Part shown: positions 44,815-56,956 of the stretch, piece by piece
How the letters are laid out: each line of letters begins with the position of its first letter
How positions within the stretch are numbered: position 1 is the stretch's first letter
Assembly: GCA_030789695.1 (NCBI GenBank)
Contig: CM061136.1
Location: 130,486,648 to 130,550,647, forward strand
Length of the DNA: 64,000 bases
Direction of reading: 5' to 3'
Source: Scilla litardierei
Lineage: Eukaryota; Streptophyta; Magnoliopsida; Asparagales; Asparagaceae
Notes under the pieces: model-generated
The model's database searches: none
What the model saw: only the letters and a program-made list of their open reading frames with translations
Told to the model about the DNA's origin: nothing
Translations under genes and position numbers: made by a program

Positions 44815-44952
44815 AAATCTTAACCCGGCAGGTTAACCCGAACCCGATCCGGATTCAATCCGGGTCGGGTTGGGGTTTACACCTATACGGGTCGGGTCAA
44901 ATCTGACCCGACCCGAACCCGAACCCACCCGACCCGTTTGCCACCCTTAGAC
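44815..44952 (-). mobile_element. hAT-like MITE end (GGGTGGCAAACGGGTCGGGT type)
   Basis: On the minus strand CTAAGGGTGGCAAACGGG is followed by GGGTCGGGT/ACCCGACCC palindromic words and TAACCTGCCGGGTTAAG. The GGGTGGCAAACGGG start is common at the ends of plant hAT-related elements. The second terminus is not clear. Confidence 0.45.
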
Positions 44953-45540
44953 GTGATCATACTATTATATTCCTTGTAGCATACACTAAACCAACGTATG
45001 ATCATTAAATCATAGTTCAAAATGATTTAAAAGTACCCCTAAAACGAGTTTAAACGCATAAAATGCGAAATACGGGAATAAAACGCGTTTTGTTCGTCAA
45101 CCCCTAAAAAGCACGTATTTTTTCGAATAATTCAAATGGACGGTCGTTTAATACGGAACCATTTTAGACGGGGTTTAAACGCAAAAAACATAAAAATTCG
45201 CGCTTTTTAATAACAAGGCACGGAGGATGATTCTTGACCCTTAGAGGTAGCGCAGAAGCTACATATCTTTGGTCTAGTGGTACGCTACATGAGCTGCACT
45301 GTATCTGGTTAACAGATTTACTGTAACGCTTTTTAGAGACGTGTGTAGTTGGCCAGATAAAGGAGTGTGCCTAAAACACTCAAGCAAGGCATTTCAGGAC
45401 TTAGGATATCATTCACCTCTTCCAGCGAACAGAAAGGGTCCTAATGTGCATCCATACAACCAGTAAGTGTATTAAGTGGATTGCAATTGTCTATATTTCT
45501 TCATCAACTTCGGGTGTATGAAGTTTAATGTCACATGTTT

Positions 45541-45640
45541 TTCATCTTCGGGATGATAATTTCATCTTCTGGATGATAATTCATCTTCTGAATGATGGTT
45601 TCATCTTCTGGATGACCCTTCATCTTCTGAATGATAATTC
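45541..45640 (+). repeat. 20-bp minisatellite, five units of TCATCTTCTGGATGATAATT
   Basis: Five head-to-tail units with one or two changes each, inside the decayed copia copy. Confidence 0.8.
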
Positions 45641-46414
45641 TGTAAGCCAAGATTTTTGCCTAGGTCTTACATATCATATTTGATAGTTAGGCTTAAACAG
45701 ATATTTCGGTTTTCTCTTCAGGAGATCCGATGAGATTTGAGTCATTTGCAAATATAATCTCAAATCATTTTCTTTGCTCTTTTTAAAGATGCAAAAGCAA
45801 CCTTTAGTATGAGTCCGTGTTTAATTTAATGAACTCTCTTGGTTTTTATTTTATTATATCTTTCATATAGATGTCCCAAAAATGTATCCAGGCAATAAAG
45901 GAAAAAAGGAGGAAATCCGTAAGGGTATGTTGTCATACAATCCATAGCAATATAGACCAAAATTTCCTTTGCCAATCGTATGGTTTTCGCAACTATGACT
46001 AGTGAGCCTCATGCATCCGTTTATATAATTTTGTAAGTGAGTCAAGCTCATCTTACTTGATTACTTCCTGGTTTCAACGAAGTAAACATCTAAGCTATAG
46101 CATGTTGCTTATAGCATATGATTTTATTTATATATATTTGTGTTTATACAATACTCATTTAGCCCACATGTTTGATATCTTTTGATATCAGGACCTCTGG
46201 TCCAAACACTTCACATTTCATAAGTGAGTCCAGCTCAACTTATTTTTGCCTCGTTCCACATTATTTGGCCAATCTTTATGTTTGCTTCAGGAAACAAAGT
46301 GTGGAATGATATTTATAATTATCATTTGAATGGCAAAATGAAATGCGAGTAATTGTCGACACGTGTGTGTTTTTATCTAAATACCTCCGCCTATACGTAC
46401 ATTAATATTTTAAC

Positions 46415-46976
46415 TGTTGGAACTTATCCATCACAGTTGGATCTTAATCCAACGTTGGGCTAATATGCGAATATAATTATATAGTGCTACATTGTCATAT
46501 TACAGCCCAATGTATAAGTGATCTCATTTATTAAGTTGAGTGGGCTTAAATTAGTCATATAGGTTGTGGGCCTTTATGTGTGGTGACTATTGGGCTTCAA
46601 TTCGTTGATGGGCCGAATTGGGAACCCTAGGGCTAAGGAGGCTAGCCCCTATATATATGCGGTCATGATCCCCGGAGCACACGAATAAGTTAGCAGTCTT
46701 TTCTACGCCCCGTCGCTAGGAGAGAAACCGGGAGAAAGCCAAAGGATTTCTCCAACGGTGGATTCGTGCTGTTCTGGAAGATCATCCATCACGTTATCGT
46801 CAGGATCTCTTTCAGACTACTAGCGATGGATTTAGGTACGCTTCCGCTAATCAGAGAAGGTAATGATTTAAGGTTCCGCATGTTCTTTATCTAGATCTGT
46901 GTAATTAGGCTTATACGCAAATCTAGATCTTTAGTTCTTACATTAACTTCTTCTTCCAGATTTCCCCCTTCCAACA
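46415..46976 (+). repeat. Solo LTR (copia type), 562 bp
   Basis: Starts TGTTGGAAC, ends TTCCAACA (8-bp inverted termini), with a TATA box (CTATATATATGCGG) at about 46,650 and a GAGAGAAACCGGGAGAAAG downstream region. It interrupts the copia pol copy. The flanking five bases do not match (TTAAC, CTTGT), so the ends or the duplication have decayed. Confidence 0.6.
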
Positions 46977-47330
46977 CTTGTTGTGAATGATCTGGAAAAG
47001 GGAGAGGGTATGTAGATTAGCTCACTTTCCTGTGGTGGTATTGTTTTAGGGTCTTCAGGAGTTATTTCTCTCTTTGCAGCCTCGTGGTATGTCCTTTCAT
47101 TTAAATTTAGGAACATCCACTTCTGCTGCTTGTGGATTGCATCCATTATTTTTGGTATATCAATCCTAGCTGGATTTTTAGCTGCAGTGATGTGTCATTT
47201 TGACAACATTCAGACTGTCAACTACTATGTCCGATGAATTTTTAATAGTTTCATAATTGTGGAGGATCTTCAGGATCTCATCATAATTCGTAATTCTCGG
47301 ATCATAGGTTTTGATATTCTAATATGGTCA

Positions 47331-48376
47331 ACTAAGATCTAATCTCAGGGATGATTGTGACATCTAAGTTGAACCTAATACTGGGGAATTAAAGATGTCT
47401 AAATGTGATGGATCTTCAGGATCTCATCTTCGTTATCGAATCTTTAAATGAGGGCCCATCAATACACAATCTTATAAAAACTGATATTAAATGCTTCCCC
47501 TGTTTGGAGTGCCTTTTGATGGTTTATAGTGGTGATATGGAGATGTGGATCTATCAAGGCACAATTTATTAGATGTTCTCTAAACGCTTCTTCCGTTAGG
47601 GGTTCTCAGAAACTGTTTATATAAGGTGATTAGGCTCATATAAATGGGTTCTAAGGAGACGTTTTGAGGGTATGCAGTGTAATTGCATGTCCACATGCAG
47701 TCACCAAGCAATTGGATTTTTAACGGATGAGTAATCCGTTTAAATCATTTTAATGATTTATATATATACCCCATTTTTGGGTGTGGACAGAAGATGGCGG
47801 ATTGCATTATAACGTAAGCGACAGAAGAATTTGGAGTATCTAAAGATATTGTTTCACCATGTAATTATATATTTTGGTGGAACGAGGAAGTGAATGTTGC
47901 TGTAAGAGTCAAGCACATCAGATGTTGAAACCTTCGGAGATATAGGGATGATGATGCCTTAAAGACATAAATTAACGAAGAAGGAAGCTAAACGAGTTAT
48001 TTAAAAGTCTAGGTCTAGTGTATATGCCGATGCGTACAAGAAGTTAGGTACAGTTAAGAGAGAGAATAACATCATCTGATTAGTACGAATCAAGAAACAA
48101 AGTAAATGGACTTAAGCACAGTTAGCTGCATTAAAGATGAAAACCCAAAAAATTTTGGTCAAAGATCAGAGGTATGTGACAAGAGTACTATAACAAGCTT
48201 TTAAATGGAAGTCATACCCATGATATAGAAGATAATGAGGTTCCCTCTAAAGAGATGAGTCATTATTTTATGCGTAGAATTTGAGTATGAGATGTGACGG
48301 AAGCTTTAAAAAGATGGTATTATTATACGATCTGATATGTTGAGTTAATATTACGCTTATACTTTCTTACTCTTGT
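47331..48376. other. No recognised gene
   Basis: AT-rich. It may continue the decayed copia copy (47,340-47,460 has GATCTTCAGGATCTCATCTT again), but no clear alignment was possible beyond that. Confidence 0.35.
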
Positions 48377-48797
48377 CATTTTTTAATTCAAGTTATGTGG
48401 TGAAACACTGTGCTGAAATACGGATTCCTTAGTATTCCGGACTACTACATTTTTTAACAAAATTTGCATGAGAATTAATTAGGATAATTTAGAAAAAAAA
48501 GTGATAAGCCATAAATAATATCTTAGAAACAAAAGAAACAATGGACTCTAGCAAGTGACTTGATCTCTTTTATAGTGGCACAAGCAAAAACCAATGCACA
48601 AAAATGCACGGGCACCCCCCAAAAAACCTCCCAAACAGAGTGTGGGACCCACGCCAATGTGCAAAGGAGAGAGAAGAGTGGGTGTGAGTGTAGACTTTTC
48701 TCGAAGTCTAAACTTCAATCGTTTGTGATCATTTTTTAATGCAAGTTATGCCCTTAATATTCTTGACTACAACATTTTTTTGACAAAATTTGCATGA
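48377..48797. repeat. 326-bp tandem repeat, left half (split by copia-2)
   Basis: The word GCATGA..AATTAATTAGGA recurs at 48,467 and 48,793, exactly 326 bp apart. The array resumes after copia-2 at 56,957. Unit landmarks are TTAGAAACAAAAGAAA, GACTTGATCTCTTTTATAG, GCACAAAAATGCACGGGC, CCACGCCAATGTGCAAAGG and CTTGACTACAAC. A partial unit precedes 48,467. Confidence 0.85.
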
Positions 48798-48816
48798 TGT
48801 TATATGATAATGAACT

Positions 48817-48858
<42 letters not shown>

Positions 48859-49033
48859 TCATTGCTAAGAATCATTCACCATAGCTAAGAGCCATGGTGC
48901 TCTATTTATATATCTCATAGTGGGGAGGCCAAAAGCCTCTAGGAGACCAAGGGTCCCCATTACTCTAAGTAATGGGGGCCTAATGAATGGGTAATGAAGT
49001 AGGGGAGGCCAAAGGCCTCCCTCATTCATAACA
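48798..49033 (-). repeat. copia-2 3' LTR
   Basis: Minus-strand TGTTATGAATGAGGG to ATCATATAACA, with an (AG)n microsatellite near its end and a TATA-like ATATATAAATAGAG. The PPT (AAGGGGGAG) precedes it at 49,034-49,042. Confidence 0.92.
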
Positions 49034-49216
49034 CTCCCCCTTACACATTCATCACTTCGGTCTCAGCTACTGAGGCAAGGGGTGGATACTTCTGGATCCA
49101 GAGTAAGTGTGTTTGCCTCGTTAAAACCTTAGCTGTGGAAAACCCAGTGGGAAAACCCAACAGCTTAAGGAAAAAAAGTGCAACCCACATGTTACTCCCC
49201 CTGATCCGTACAAGCT
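49034..49216 (-). other. copia-2 PPT and short 3' non-coding region
   Basis: AAGGGGGAG abuts the LTR; upstream lies GGATCAGGGGGAGTAAC, a second purine tract. No coding. Confidence 0.6.
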
Positions 49217-52200
49217 TCAGGCTTGCAGGTCTTTCAACTGTCGCATACCAATGTTCTTTACAAGCTTTACAAAAGTACATTTAGGCAATGCCTTAGTAAA
49301 AAGATCAGCTAAGTTGTTGCATGACTGGATCTGTCGAACTTCAACCTGCTTGTCGTTCTTCTGCTCGTGCGTCCAGAAAAACTTGGGAGAAATGTGTTTT
49401 GTCCTGTCACCTTTGATGTAGCCCTTCTGAAGCTGAGCAATGCATGCGGCGTTGTCTTTGAATAGGGCAGTAGGCTCCAGATCACTGGTCTTCAGGCCAG
49501 TGGATTGGAGGATGTGTTGGACGACGGAGCGTAGCCAAAAACATTCTATGCTCGCCTCATGGATCGTGATGAGCTCTGCATGGTTGGAAGATGTAGCAGT
49601 AGTGGTTTGTTTTACCGATCTCCAAGAGATAGCAGTACCTCCGTAGGTAAATACAAAACCTGTTTGAGATTTTGCCGTGTGCGGATCAGAGAGATAACCT
49701 GCATCAGCATAACCAAACAATTTGGGGGAGGCACCTCTCTGGTAGTAAAGTCCAAGATCAATGGAACCCTAAAGGTATCACAGAAGATGCTTTACTCCGT
49801 TCCAGTGGCGCTTTGTGGGCGCAGCACTGTGTCTGGCTAGTAGATTAACTGTAAACGCTATATCGGGACGCGTACAGTTAGCCAGATATAGAAGTGCTCC
49901 AATGGCACTGAGGTAGGGTACTTCAGGACCCAGTATCTCCTCCCCCTCTTCCAGTGGCCGGAAGGGGTCCTTATGTACATCTAGTGATCTTACAACCATA
50001 GGAGTACCTAAAGGATGACATTTATCCATATGAAACTTGTGTAGAAGTTTCTTTGTATAATTAGATTGGTGTAATAGGATTCCACCTCTTAGGTGTTCTA
50101 TCTGTAAGCCAAGACAATACTTTGTTTTGCCTAGGTCTTTCATTTCAAAAGTATGTTTAAGGCTTTCAGATATCTCTTTGATCTCTGCAGGAGATCCTAT
50201 GAGATTTAAGTCATCTACATATACAGCTATGATGACAAATCCTGTTCCCGTTCTTTTGATAAAGATACACGGGCAGACTTCGTTATTCGTGAATCCTTGC
50301 TGTGCAAGAAAATCACTTAGTCTGTTATACCACATCTTGCCCGATTGTTTTAGACCATATAATGATCTATGTAGCCTTACAGAGAATACGTCCCGAGGTA
50401 TCTCTTTCATCTCTGGGGGTAGATTAAACCCATCAGGAAGTCTCATATAGATATTTTTATCTATATCGCCATATAGATATGCAGTCACAACGTCCATGAG
50501 CTGCATTTCTAGGCTTTCCAGAGAAGTTAGGCTGATTAAAAATCGGAAGGTGATCGAATCCATGACCGGGGAATACGTATCTTCGTAATCAATCCCCGGT
50601 CTTTGGGAAAATCCCTGGGCTACAAGGCGTGCCTTATAGCGAACGATCACATTATTTTCATCTCTTTTTCTTATGAAAACCCACTTATATCCCATAGGTT
50701 TTACACCTACTGGTGTTTGGACTACTGGTCCAAAGACTTTGCGTTTCAAGAGTGAGTCCAGCTCTACTCTTATTGCCTCGTCCCACTTTGGCCAATCATC
50801 TCTGCGTTTACATTCCTCTAGAGATCGTGGTTCGACGTCATCGTCATATTCAGTGACGTGAACGGCAATATCGAACGCAAAATCGTCGTCGACGACTATG
50901 CTATTTCTGTCCAGTACTTCTCCAGTACGTACAAAATTTAATGATGTTTCTCCTATTGTTTCCTCTGCTGGGGAAATCAGGAGGGGAGAAGTAGCTGGTC
51001 TGAGCTCAGCATCCTGTGGAGGGATAATCTTAGTATCGCCAGGAGTCTTCCTCTTTCGAGGAACTTTATCTTTTGAACCTGGTGGGCGTCCTCTTTTCAT
51101 TTGAGGTACAACCAATTCTGCTGCCGGTGGGCTGCATCCATCTATGGGGATGTCAATCCTAGCTGGCGTATTGGCAGCAGGGACGTGTGAACGGACAATC
51201 TTCTGGTTGTCCGTGAATTTATCCGGTAAAAGATGTACTGTATTCTGGATGTGAAGGATCTTCAGGATCTCATCTTCACACAGATTAGTACGCGGATCAT
51301 ATAGGGACAAAGACTTCTGGTCCCAACTAATGGTCTCAGAAGCTTCTGGCTTCTTAGACTGTGTGCCCAGTTTTGGAAAAAATTTCTCATTAAATTCACA
51401 GTCTGCAAAACGTGCCTTGAATGCGTCACCCGTCAGAAGTTCAAGGTATCTGATAATAGAGGGCGAATCAAACCCAATATATATACCTAGACGACGCTGA
51501 GGACCCATTTTGGTCCTCTGCAGTGGTGCTATTGGGACATATACCGCACAACCAAACACTCTCAAATGAGAGATATCCGGAGGTGCGCCGTATGCTAGTT
51601 GCATCGGGGATAAAGTGTGACCTCCAGAGGGTCTTATCCTAATAAGTGATGCGGCATGTAAAATAGCATGCCCCCAAGCATCCACAGGCAACAGGGATTG
51701 CATAAGCAATGGACGTGCAATCCATTGGAGTCTCTTTATAAGAGCCTCAGCTAATCCGTTTTGGGTGTGAACATGTGCTACCGGATGTTCAACTTCAATA
51801 CCCGTTGCCCGGCAATAGTCTTCGAAGACTTGTGAAGTAAATTCTCCCGCATTATCAAGACGTAGTTTCTTGATATGGTTATCGGGGAAATGAGCACGCA
51901 ACCTTATTATTTGTGCCAATAGCTTTGGAAAAGCTAGGTTGCGGGTGGACAAGAGGCACACATAAGACCATTTGGTTGATGCATCAATCAGTACCATGAA
52001 GTACCGAAATGGGCCACTTGCGGGGTGAATAGGCCCGCAAATGTCACCATGAATTCTCTCAAGGAAGCCAGGAGACTCTAATCCCACTTTCAGGAGGGAT
52101 GGTCTCGTTATTAGTTTTCCCTTAAAACAAGGGAGACATGGAAATTCACCCTTTTGAAGAATCTTCAGGTTCTTCAATTTGTGTCCACGGGATTCAGTGA

Positions 52201-52687
52201 TGATGCGGCGCATCATTGCTGTTCCAGGGTGACCAAGTCTATTGTGCCAGAGTTGGAATTCTGGTAGTGATTGGCACGTCTGGTGTTCAATCATATTGGC
52301 TTCTACTGGTTGAATGTATGTTTGGTATAGACCCGACGGGAGTCCCTTGAATCGCTCGCAGATGATCTTCCGGTCATCTTTTTGACGAGTTACAATTAGA
52401 TATTCAACCTTATTTTTATCCCTGGTCTCTAAGTGATATCCGTTTAAACGGAAATCCTTGAAACTTACGAGATTTCTGTTTGATATAGGAGAGAATAATG
52501 CATTATTAATTTGAAGTCTTGTGTTATTTGGGAGAAATATAATTGCTTCACCAGTTCCTTCGATTATTTGGGACAGTCCTGAAATTGTGATAACAGGACC
52601 GTCATATTTGTTTAAGCTATTAAAATAGCAATGATCGCGAAGGATTGTGTGCGTCGAGGCACTGTCCACTAGGCACTCAGACATCAT
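49217..52687 (-). pseudogene. pol: copia-2 pol: protease, integrase, reverse transcriptase, RNase H, two nonsense codons
   Basis: One minus-strand frame from 52,687 to 49,217. Protease VDSASTHTIL; GAG-pre-integrase LWHNRLGHPG..CLPC; integrase IHGDICGPIHP (Asp), LRLDNAGEF (Asp), HTQNGLAEA (Glu); a linker with an AT-hook-like KRGRPPGSKD; RT from YKWVFIRKRD through YLYGDIDKNIYM and YGLKQSGKMW to the active-site box YVDDLNLIG; RNase H FGYADAGYLSD..GGTAISWRS..ALPKCTF. After VKHLL at about 49,780 come TGA and, two codons on, TAG, in the place where related elements read a conserved RYLQGT-like stretch. The frame then resumes without shift. Both stops are one C-to-T step from Arg and Gln codons. Integrase and RT look whole, so the element was recently functional or recently copied. 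Confidence 0.92.
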
Positions 52688-52816
52688 CTATATAAGCCAA
52701 AAAAAAAATTTTATTTGAGGGAAAATGTAGACAACATTCATAAATAAAAGTCCGCACTAAAGCAAATAACAGATGAAGATACATCGAATTCTAAATGCAT
52801 AGATAAATGATGATGC

Positions 52817-53830
52817 TCAATCTAGCAGATCGTCGTTCTCGAAGTCTTTAGCAGTAAAGACTGTTGGCGGCTGTACACCTGCCAAGTTTGTTTCAGGTCG
52901 AGACTTCTGGCTCGCCTGGTATAGATCCTGTAGGTGGCGAGGAGTGCGGCAGTTTCTGGACCAATGGCCAGTCATGCCGCATCTATGGCATTTGTCCTCC
53001 CAGGTCTTCTTTGGAAGTGACACGTGCTTGGTGTCCTTTCGCTTCCAAGTGAAGTTTCTTTTCCCTTTATTGTTTTTGTTTGTCTGGGGAGCTGCACCTC
53101 TTGGTTGCTTCATTACCTCTTTCCCTTTAGTATTTTTAGTCTTCCTCTTGTTTTTCCACTTCTGGGGAGAAACGTGGTGGGCTTCAGGGATAGGGGCAGT
53201 GCCAGCTGGACGTAAGTTATGAGTTGCTAGCAGTAAATCTCGATTCTGCTCTGCTCTAAGTAGGCATGAGATCAGATCGGAGAATCTCGTGAAGTTGCGT
53301 TCATGATACTGCTGCATGAGGATTGCATCTTTCTCGTGAAACGAGGTAAATGTTTTTTTCAACATGCGCTGTTCTGTCACTTCTTCACCGCACAACTTCA
53401 GGCGTTAGGTGATGTTATGAAGTGCAGAATTATACTTAGCGACGGACTTATAGTCCTGAAGTCTGAGGTTTTCCCACTCATAACTGGCACGGGGTAATAT
53501 AACATCAATTTGATGTTTATACCATGCTTCCAGTGCTGTCCACAGGTCCTTCGGGTCCTCAACCGTTAAGTATTCGGCCTTTAAGGTCCGATCTATATGC
53601 TTCCTAATGTAGATTATGGCTTTCGCCTTATCTACATCGGATACAGTGGTTGTGGGGCTGCTGCTAGCTGTAGCAGAAGCTTCGGCCGCTGCTGGGGCCG
53701 AGGAAGGAGCCAAAATGGACCCAAGGAGGGCCATTGAACGCAAGTGGAACTTCAGGTCCACTCGCCAACTCAGGTAATTTGTCCCTGCAGAATCGAGGAC
53801 CTCGAAATCGACGCTTGCCAATTTTGACAT
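52817..53830 (-). pseudogene. gag: copia-2 gag, one nonsense codon
   Basis: Minus-strand ATG at 53,830 (MSKLASVDFEVLD). The copia gag domain (NYLSWRVDLKFHLRS, LWTALEAWY) runs to TAA at 53,405-53,407 (HNIT*RLK), then continues in the same frame (VTEQRMLKKTFTSF..) through a basic region to a CCHC knuckle CHRCGMTGHWSRNC, and stops at 52,817. Only one stop interrupts about 337 codons. Gag and pol are separated by about 130 bp. Confidence 0.9.
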
Positions 53831-55271
53831 TTATCTACGTATTTTAAAATGAGCATGAATTAATTAAAATTCAAAAATTCATGCATAAAGAAATAAACAA
53901 GTAAAAATGCGGGGATCGGCCAGATACCCAAAATAGTACACAGTCCAAAGTTTGTTTAAAGTCCATAATAGAAAAAAATAATACAACTTTGGAAACCCAA
54001 ACTGAACTGGGTCCCTATATCTCCGTCTTCATATGCTGTTGCATCGAGCTTTGGCTTACACAGTCATGAATCGACTCCTTGCGGTCCAGCGGACGCGGCC
54101 AGGGAATTGACTAAGCCAGGACCACTTGTTACCCAGTCAAGCTAGGTTGGTCAAGCAAACTTAGCCAAGCACATTGACCGACATCATGATCCATTGAAGG
54201 AGTTTTCATCAATTCTATGTGCTGTTGCATCGAGCTTTGGCTTTAAAATACAAATTTCCTCACTTACAAATTCTCTCAAAAGAAAATAAAAGTGCAAGGA
54301 AAGTAAATAGGTATACAATGGCCGATCCCGAAAAACACATTTTTACTGATTTAAACATCCACGCAGTTCTAAATATGCTACAGGCATAAAAGTAAACAAC
54401 CACGCATATATCTCAAGTAAAACATATGGTAAGGGAAACTAGAAAATATAAATATCTTGTAGACCACGTGGAAACGTCATACACCGTTAGGTTAGTTGAC
54501 TAACGGCAGAGCGGTCTCAGGATCTTTAAGATAATTATATTTTGAAAAATAGAGTCCTAGTAAACCATAGATTATAATATGCAAGAGGGATGTTTAAAAC
54601 AATTTGTCAACATGGAATATATAAATTATTTTTGATTTTACTTAGGGGAGAGTCCCGTTAAGGAATTGGCATAAGGCCATTATATAGTATGCTAAAATAT
54701 ATACCGTTAGGTAATAGTGGCTGCAGGCCCAATTAAAATATTTGATAGTCACAAATGGGCTGCAGGCTCAACTCTCAATTTTAATTAAATTAAGTCTACT
54801 ATTGGTAGGCACAAATGGGCTGCAGGCCCAACAATATGGCTATCAGAAATTTTAGTCGCTTATTTTATTTATATTCGAACCGTACTCAAGGCATCATAAG
54901 TTGAGTATATGATGCCCTCGTAGTCAGGTTGCGAAAACCACTATTCATCCATGAACATAGAAATTTATGCCGCTACAGTACTAACATCTATGTTTATTTA
55001 TATTTAGCTAAATTGTAAGCTATTAACAGGATAAATAGCTATCAGAAATTCATTACAGATGCCCCACAGTTAACAGGATAATATGCTTGAGTTTGGTTCA
55101 TGAACATAGCTATTCATCCATGAACATATAAATTTATTGTAAATAAAAGGCTTGCCCTAAATTTGGACGGTTCCACTCTCTTCACACCTCAGAGATTTTG
55201 TATACTTACCAATTTCACCCATGTAATAACAATAATACTGTTTACTGAGCCTGATTTACATTGTTGAATGA
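53831..55271 (-). other. copia-2 leader, gag-proximal part
   Basis: Non-coding. Contains a direct repeat GCTGTTGCATCGAGCTTTGG (54,040 and 54,222) and three copies of GGGCTGCAGGCCCAA-like words (54,720-54,835). Confidence 0.65.
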
Positions 55272-56235
55272 TGTTACGCCTATTTGACCGAGACCCAAAA
55301 GACACGAGCCCAGGAATCCGACTACTGGTCGAGAGCCCATCTGCATCCTCAAGCCCATTCAACAAAGGCCCTATAAGGGATCTTCTCGAATGTCGATCCG
55401 ACCCGGCCCCGATAACCCGCCGGTCACTCGCCCACTCCTGCGAAAACCGCTCCCCCAGACGCGCGACCACTAAAGGGCGGTAATGGGGAGGTGCTGGCAT
55501 GGCGAAGAGAGCGGCGGCGAGGGGGCGGATTGATGGGGCACGATCGAGGGCGGGCGTAGGACGTGGGCTAGAGGCAATCACGCTGGGAGCTCTACAAAAG
55601 GGCTAGGAGGACGACGAAGAAAAGGACCGCATCTCAGGTATCTAAAACCTAAGGTACTCCATCAACGACCTAGCTCCCCCATCCTATCTCCTTCCTCCCC
55701 CGCTCGCGCTGTGAGACGCCGTTCCGATCTCCTCACGAGTCGAACCGTCTCCGCCGGGCCTCCTCTTTCAGATCTCTATCTGACTTAGGCATCGGAGGGG
55801 ATTTGGCCGGAACCTAGGTCCGGCCCCCTGACGAGCGTTCTCGTCTACGCAGGTGGGCAGCTGATCAACGGGCCGAGGCTTCCCCTCGCCCCTCTCCAAC
55901 CTCACAGTCAACTGGACGAGTGAGGCTTACCCTCACCGTCCGCCCACTGAGGCCGAGCACATCTTACCGAGGCCGAGCGTCTTAACTGGGTCCGAGGCTT
56001 CCCCTCGCCCTTCGCCGACCGTGCCTCTAGTTGGACGACCGAGGCTACCCCTCGTCTTCCTTCCACCGAGGCTGTGCTCGTCCGACCGAGGCCGAGCGTC
56101 TCAACCAGGGCCGAGGCTTCCCCTCGTCCCAACTGCACCGATTCGAAGCCCCCGAGGGACCCAAGCGGGCCCCTTGACCACGTTGACTGGGTTGTCCACG
56201 GTCAACGCTTTGTAGTGAGAAAACACTCTGAAACA
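55272..56235 (+). repeat. Gypsy solo LTR nested in the copia-2 leader, 964 bp
   Basis: Starts TGTTACGCCTATTTGACC, ends CACTCTGAAACA, with AATGA on both sides (55,267-55,271 and 56,236-56,240). It resembles the 5' LTR of the gypsy element at 59,158-60,095: GACTTAGGCATCGGAGGGGA, GGCCGAGGCTTCCCCTCG and CCTTGACCACGTTGACTG. Internal repeats of CCGAGGCTTCCCCTCGCC occur four to five times. Left by LTR-LTR recombination. Confidence 0.92.
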
Positions 56236-56720
56236 AATGAGAAACCAAAATTTTGAAGTATAAGCCGTTAATGAAGCAAGTGATCTCATGATTTCCATTT
56301 TGATAAGAAACAAACATACCATATTGAGTAAATTCAGTAGAACGTTCCTTGTGATCGACAAACATTAGGGCTGTTTAATTTTTATTTTTATTTTTTAATT
56401 ATTATTTATTGTATTTTATCAAAGCATGGTGTTGTATTTAGCAGATTTTAAACAAGCCAAAAAGAGGTTGTAAAAAATCATGGCTAAAATAAAAAATTTG
56501 TTTATCTACGGGATCGACGGATATTACCTCTAGATTGAAAATCTAGGGAAGAGCCAAAGACTAAAAGATCCGTAGTTAGTTCCGCTCCCGATACGCTCCA
56601 AAGAAAAATTTCCGCAAAGCTTCGCCGCAACAATAGATTCCTTTGCGCGTACGGGTTTAATTTTTGAGGGGAGACGGGATGAAAAGCTCAAAGAATTTTA
56701 GAGCAAACGAGCTGATAACG
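56236..56720 (-). other. copia-2 leader, LTR-proximal part and PBS
   Basis: Directly inside the 5' LTR (minus strand) is CGTTATCAGCTCG, a PBS-like TATCAG word as in other plant copia. The rest is AT-rich and non-coding. Confidence 0.6.
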
Positions 56721-56739
56721 TGTTATATGATAATGAACT

Positions 56740-56781
<42 letters not shown>

Positions 56782-56956
56782 TCATTGCTAAGAATCATTC
56801 ACCATCGCTAAGAGCCATGGTGCTCTATTTATATATCTCATAGTGGGGAGGCCAAAAGCCTCTAGGAGACCAAGGGTCCCCATTACTCTAAGTAATGGGG
56901 GCCTAATGAATGGGTAATGAAGTAGGGGAGGCCAAAGGCCTCCCTCATTCATAACA
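56721..56956 (-). repeat. copia-2 5' LTR
   Basis: Same length and ends as 48,798-49,033; about one substitution. Confidence 0.92.

Larger units (their letters stand above)
45250..47330 (-). pseudogene. Decayed copia pol copy, related to copia-2
   Basis: Minus-strand blocks match copia-2 in the same order. 45,290-45,460 is like 49,820-49,985; 45,640-45,770 like 50,100-50,225 (CTGTAAGCCAAGA, GGAGATCC.ATGAGATTT.AGTCAT); 46,195-46,290 like 50,715-50,805; 46,990-47,310 like 50,950-51,305 (GATCTTCAGGATCTCATC). Many indels, no ORF. A solo LTR interrupts it. It is far older than copia-2. Confidence 0.75.
48798..56956 (-). mobile_element. Complete but defective Ty1/copia element (copia-2), 8,159 bp
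   Basis: 236-bp LTRs at 56,721-56,956 (5') and 48,798-49,033 (3'), with outer ends CATGA duplicated at 48,793-48,797 and 56,957-56,961. Minus-strand order: LTR, PBS, long leader (with a nested gypsy solo LTR), gag, pol, PPT, LTR. LTRs differ by about one base (ACCATAGC/ACCATCGC). Gag and pol each carry nonsense codons but no frameshift. Confidence 0.95.

Noticed and set aside
56505..56600. tRNA-like stem and loop (CTAGATTGAAAATCTAG)
   Set aside because: It has an anticodon-like arm, but no D-arm, T-arm or acceptor stem could be placed; it lies in the copia-2 leader.
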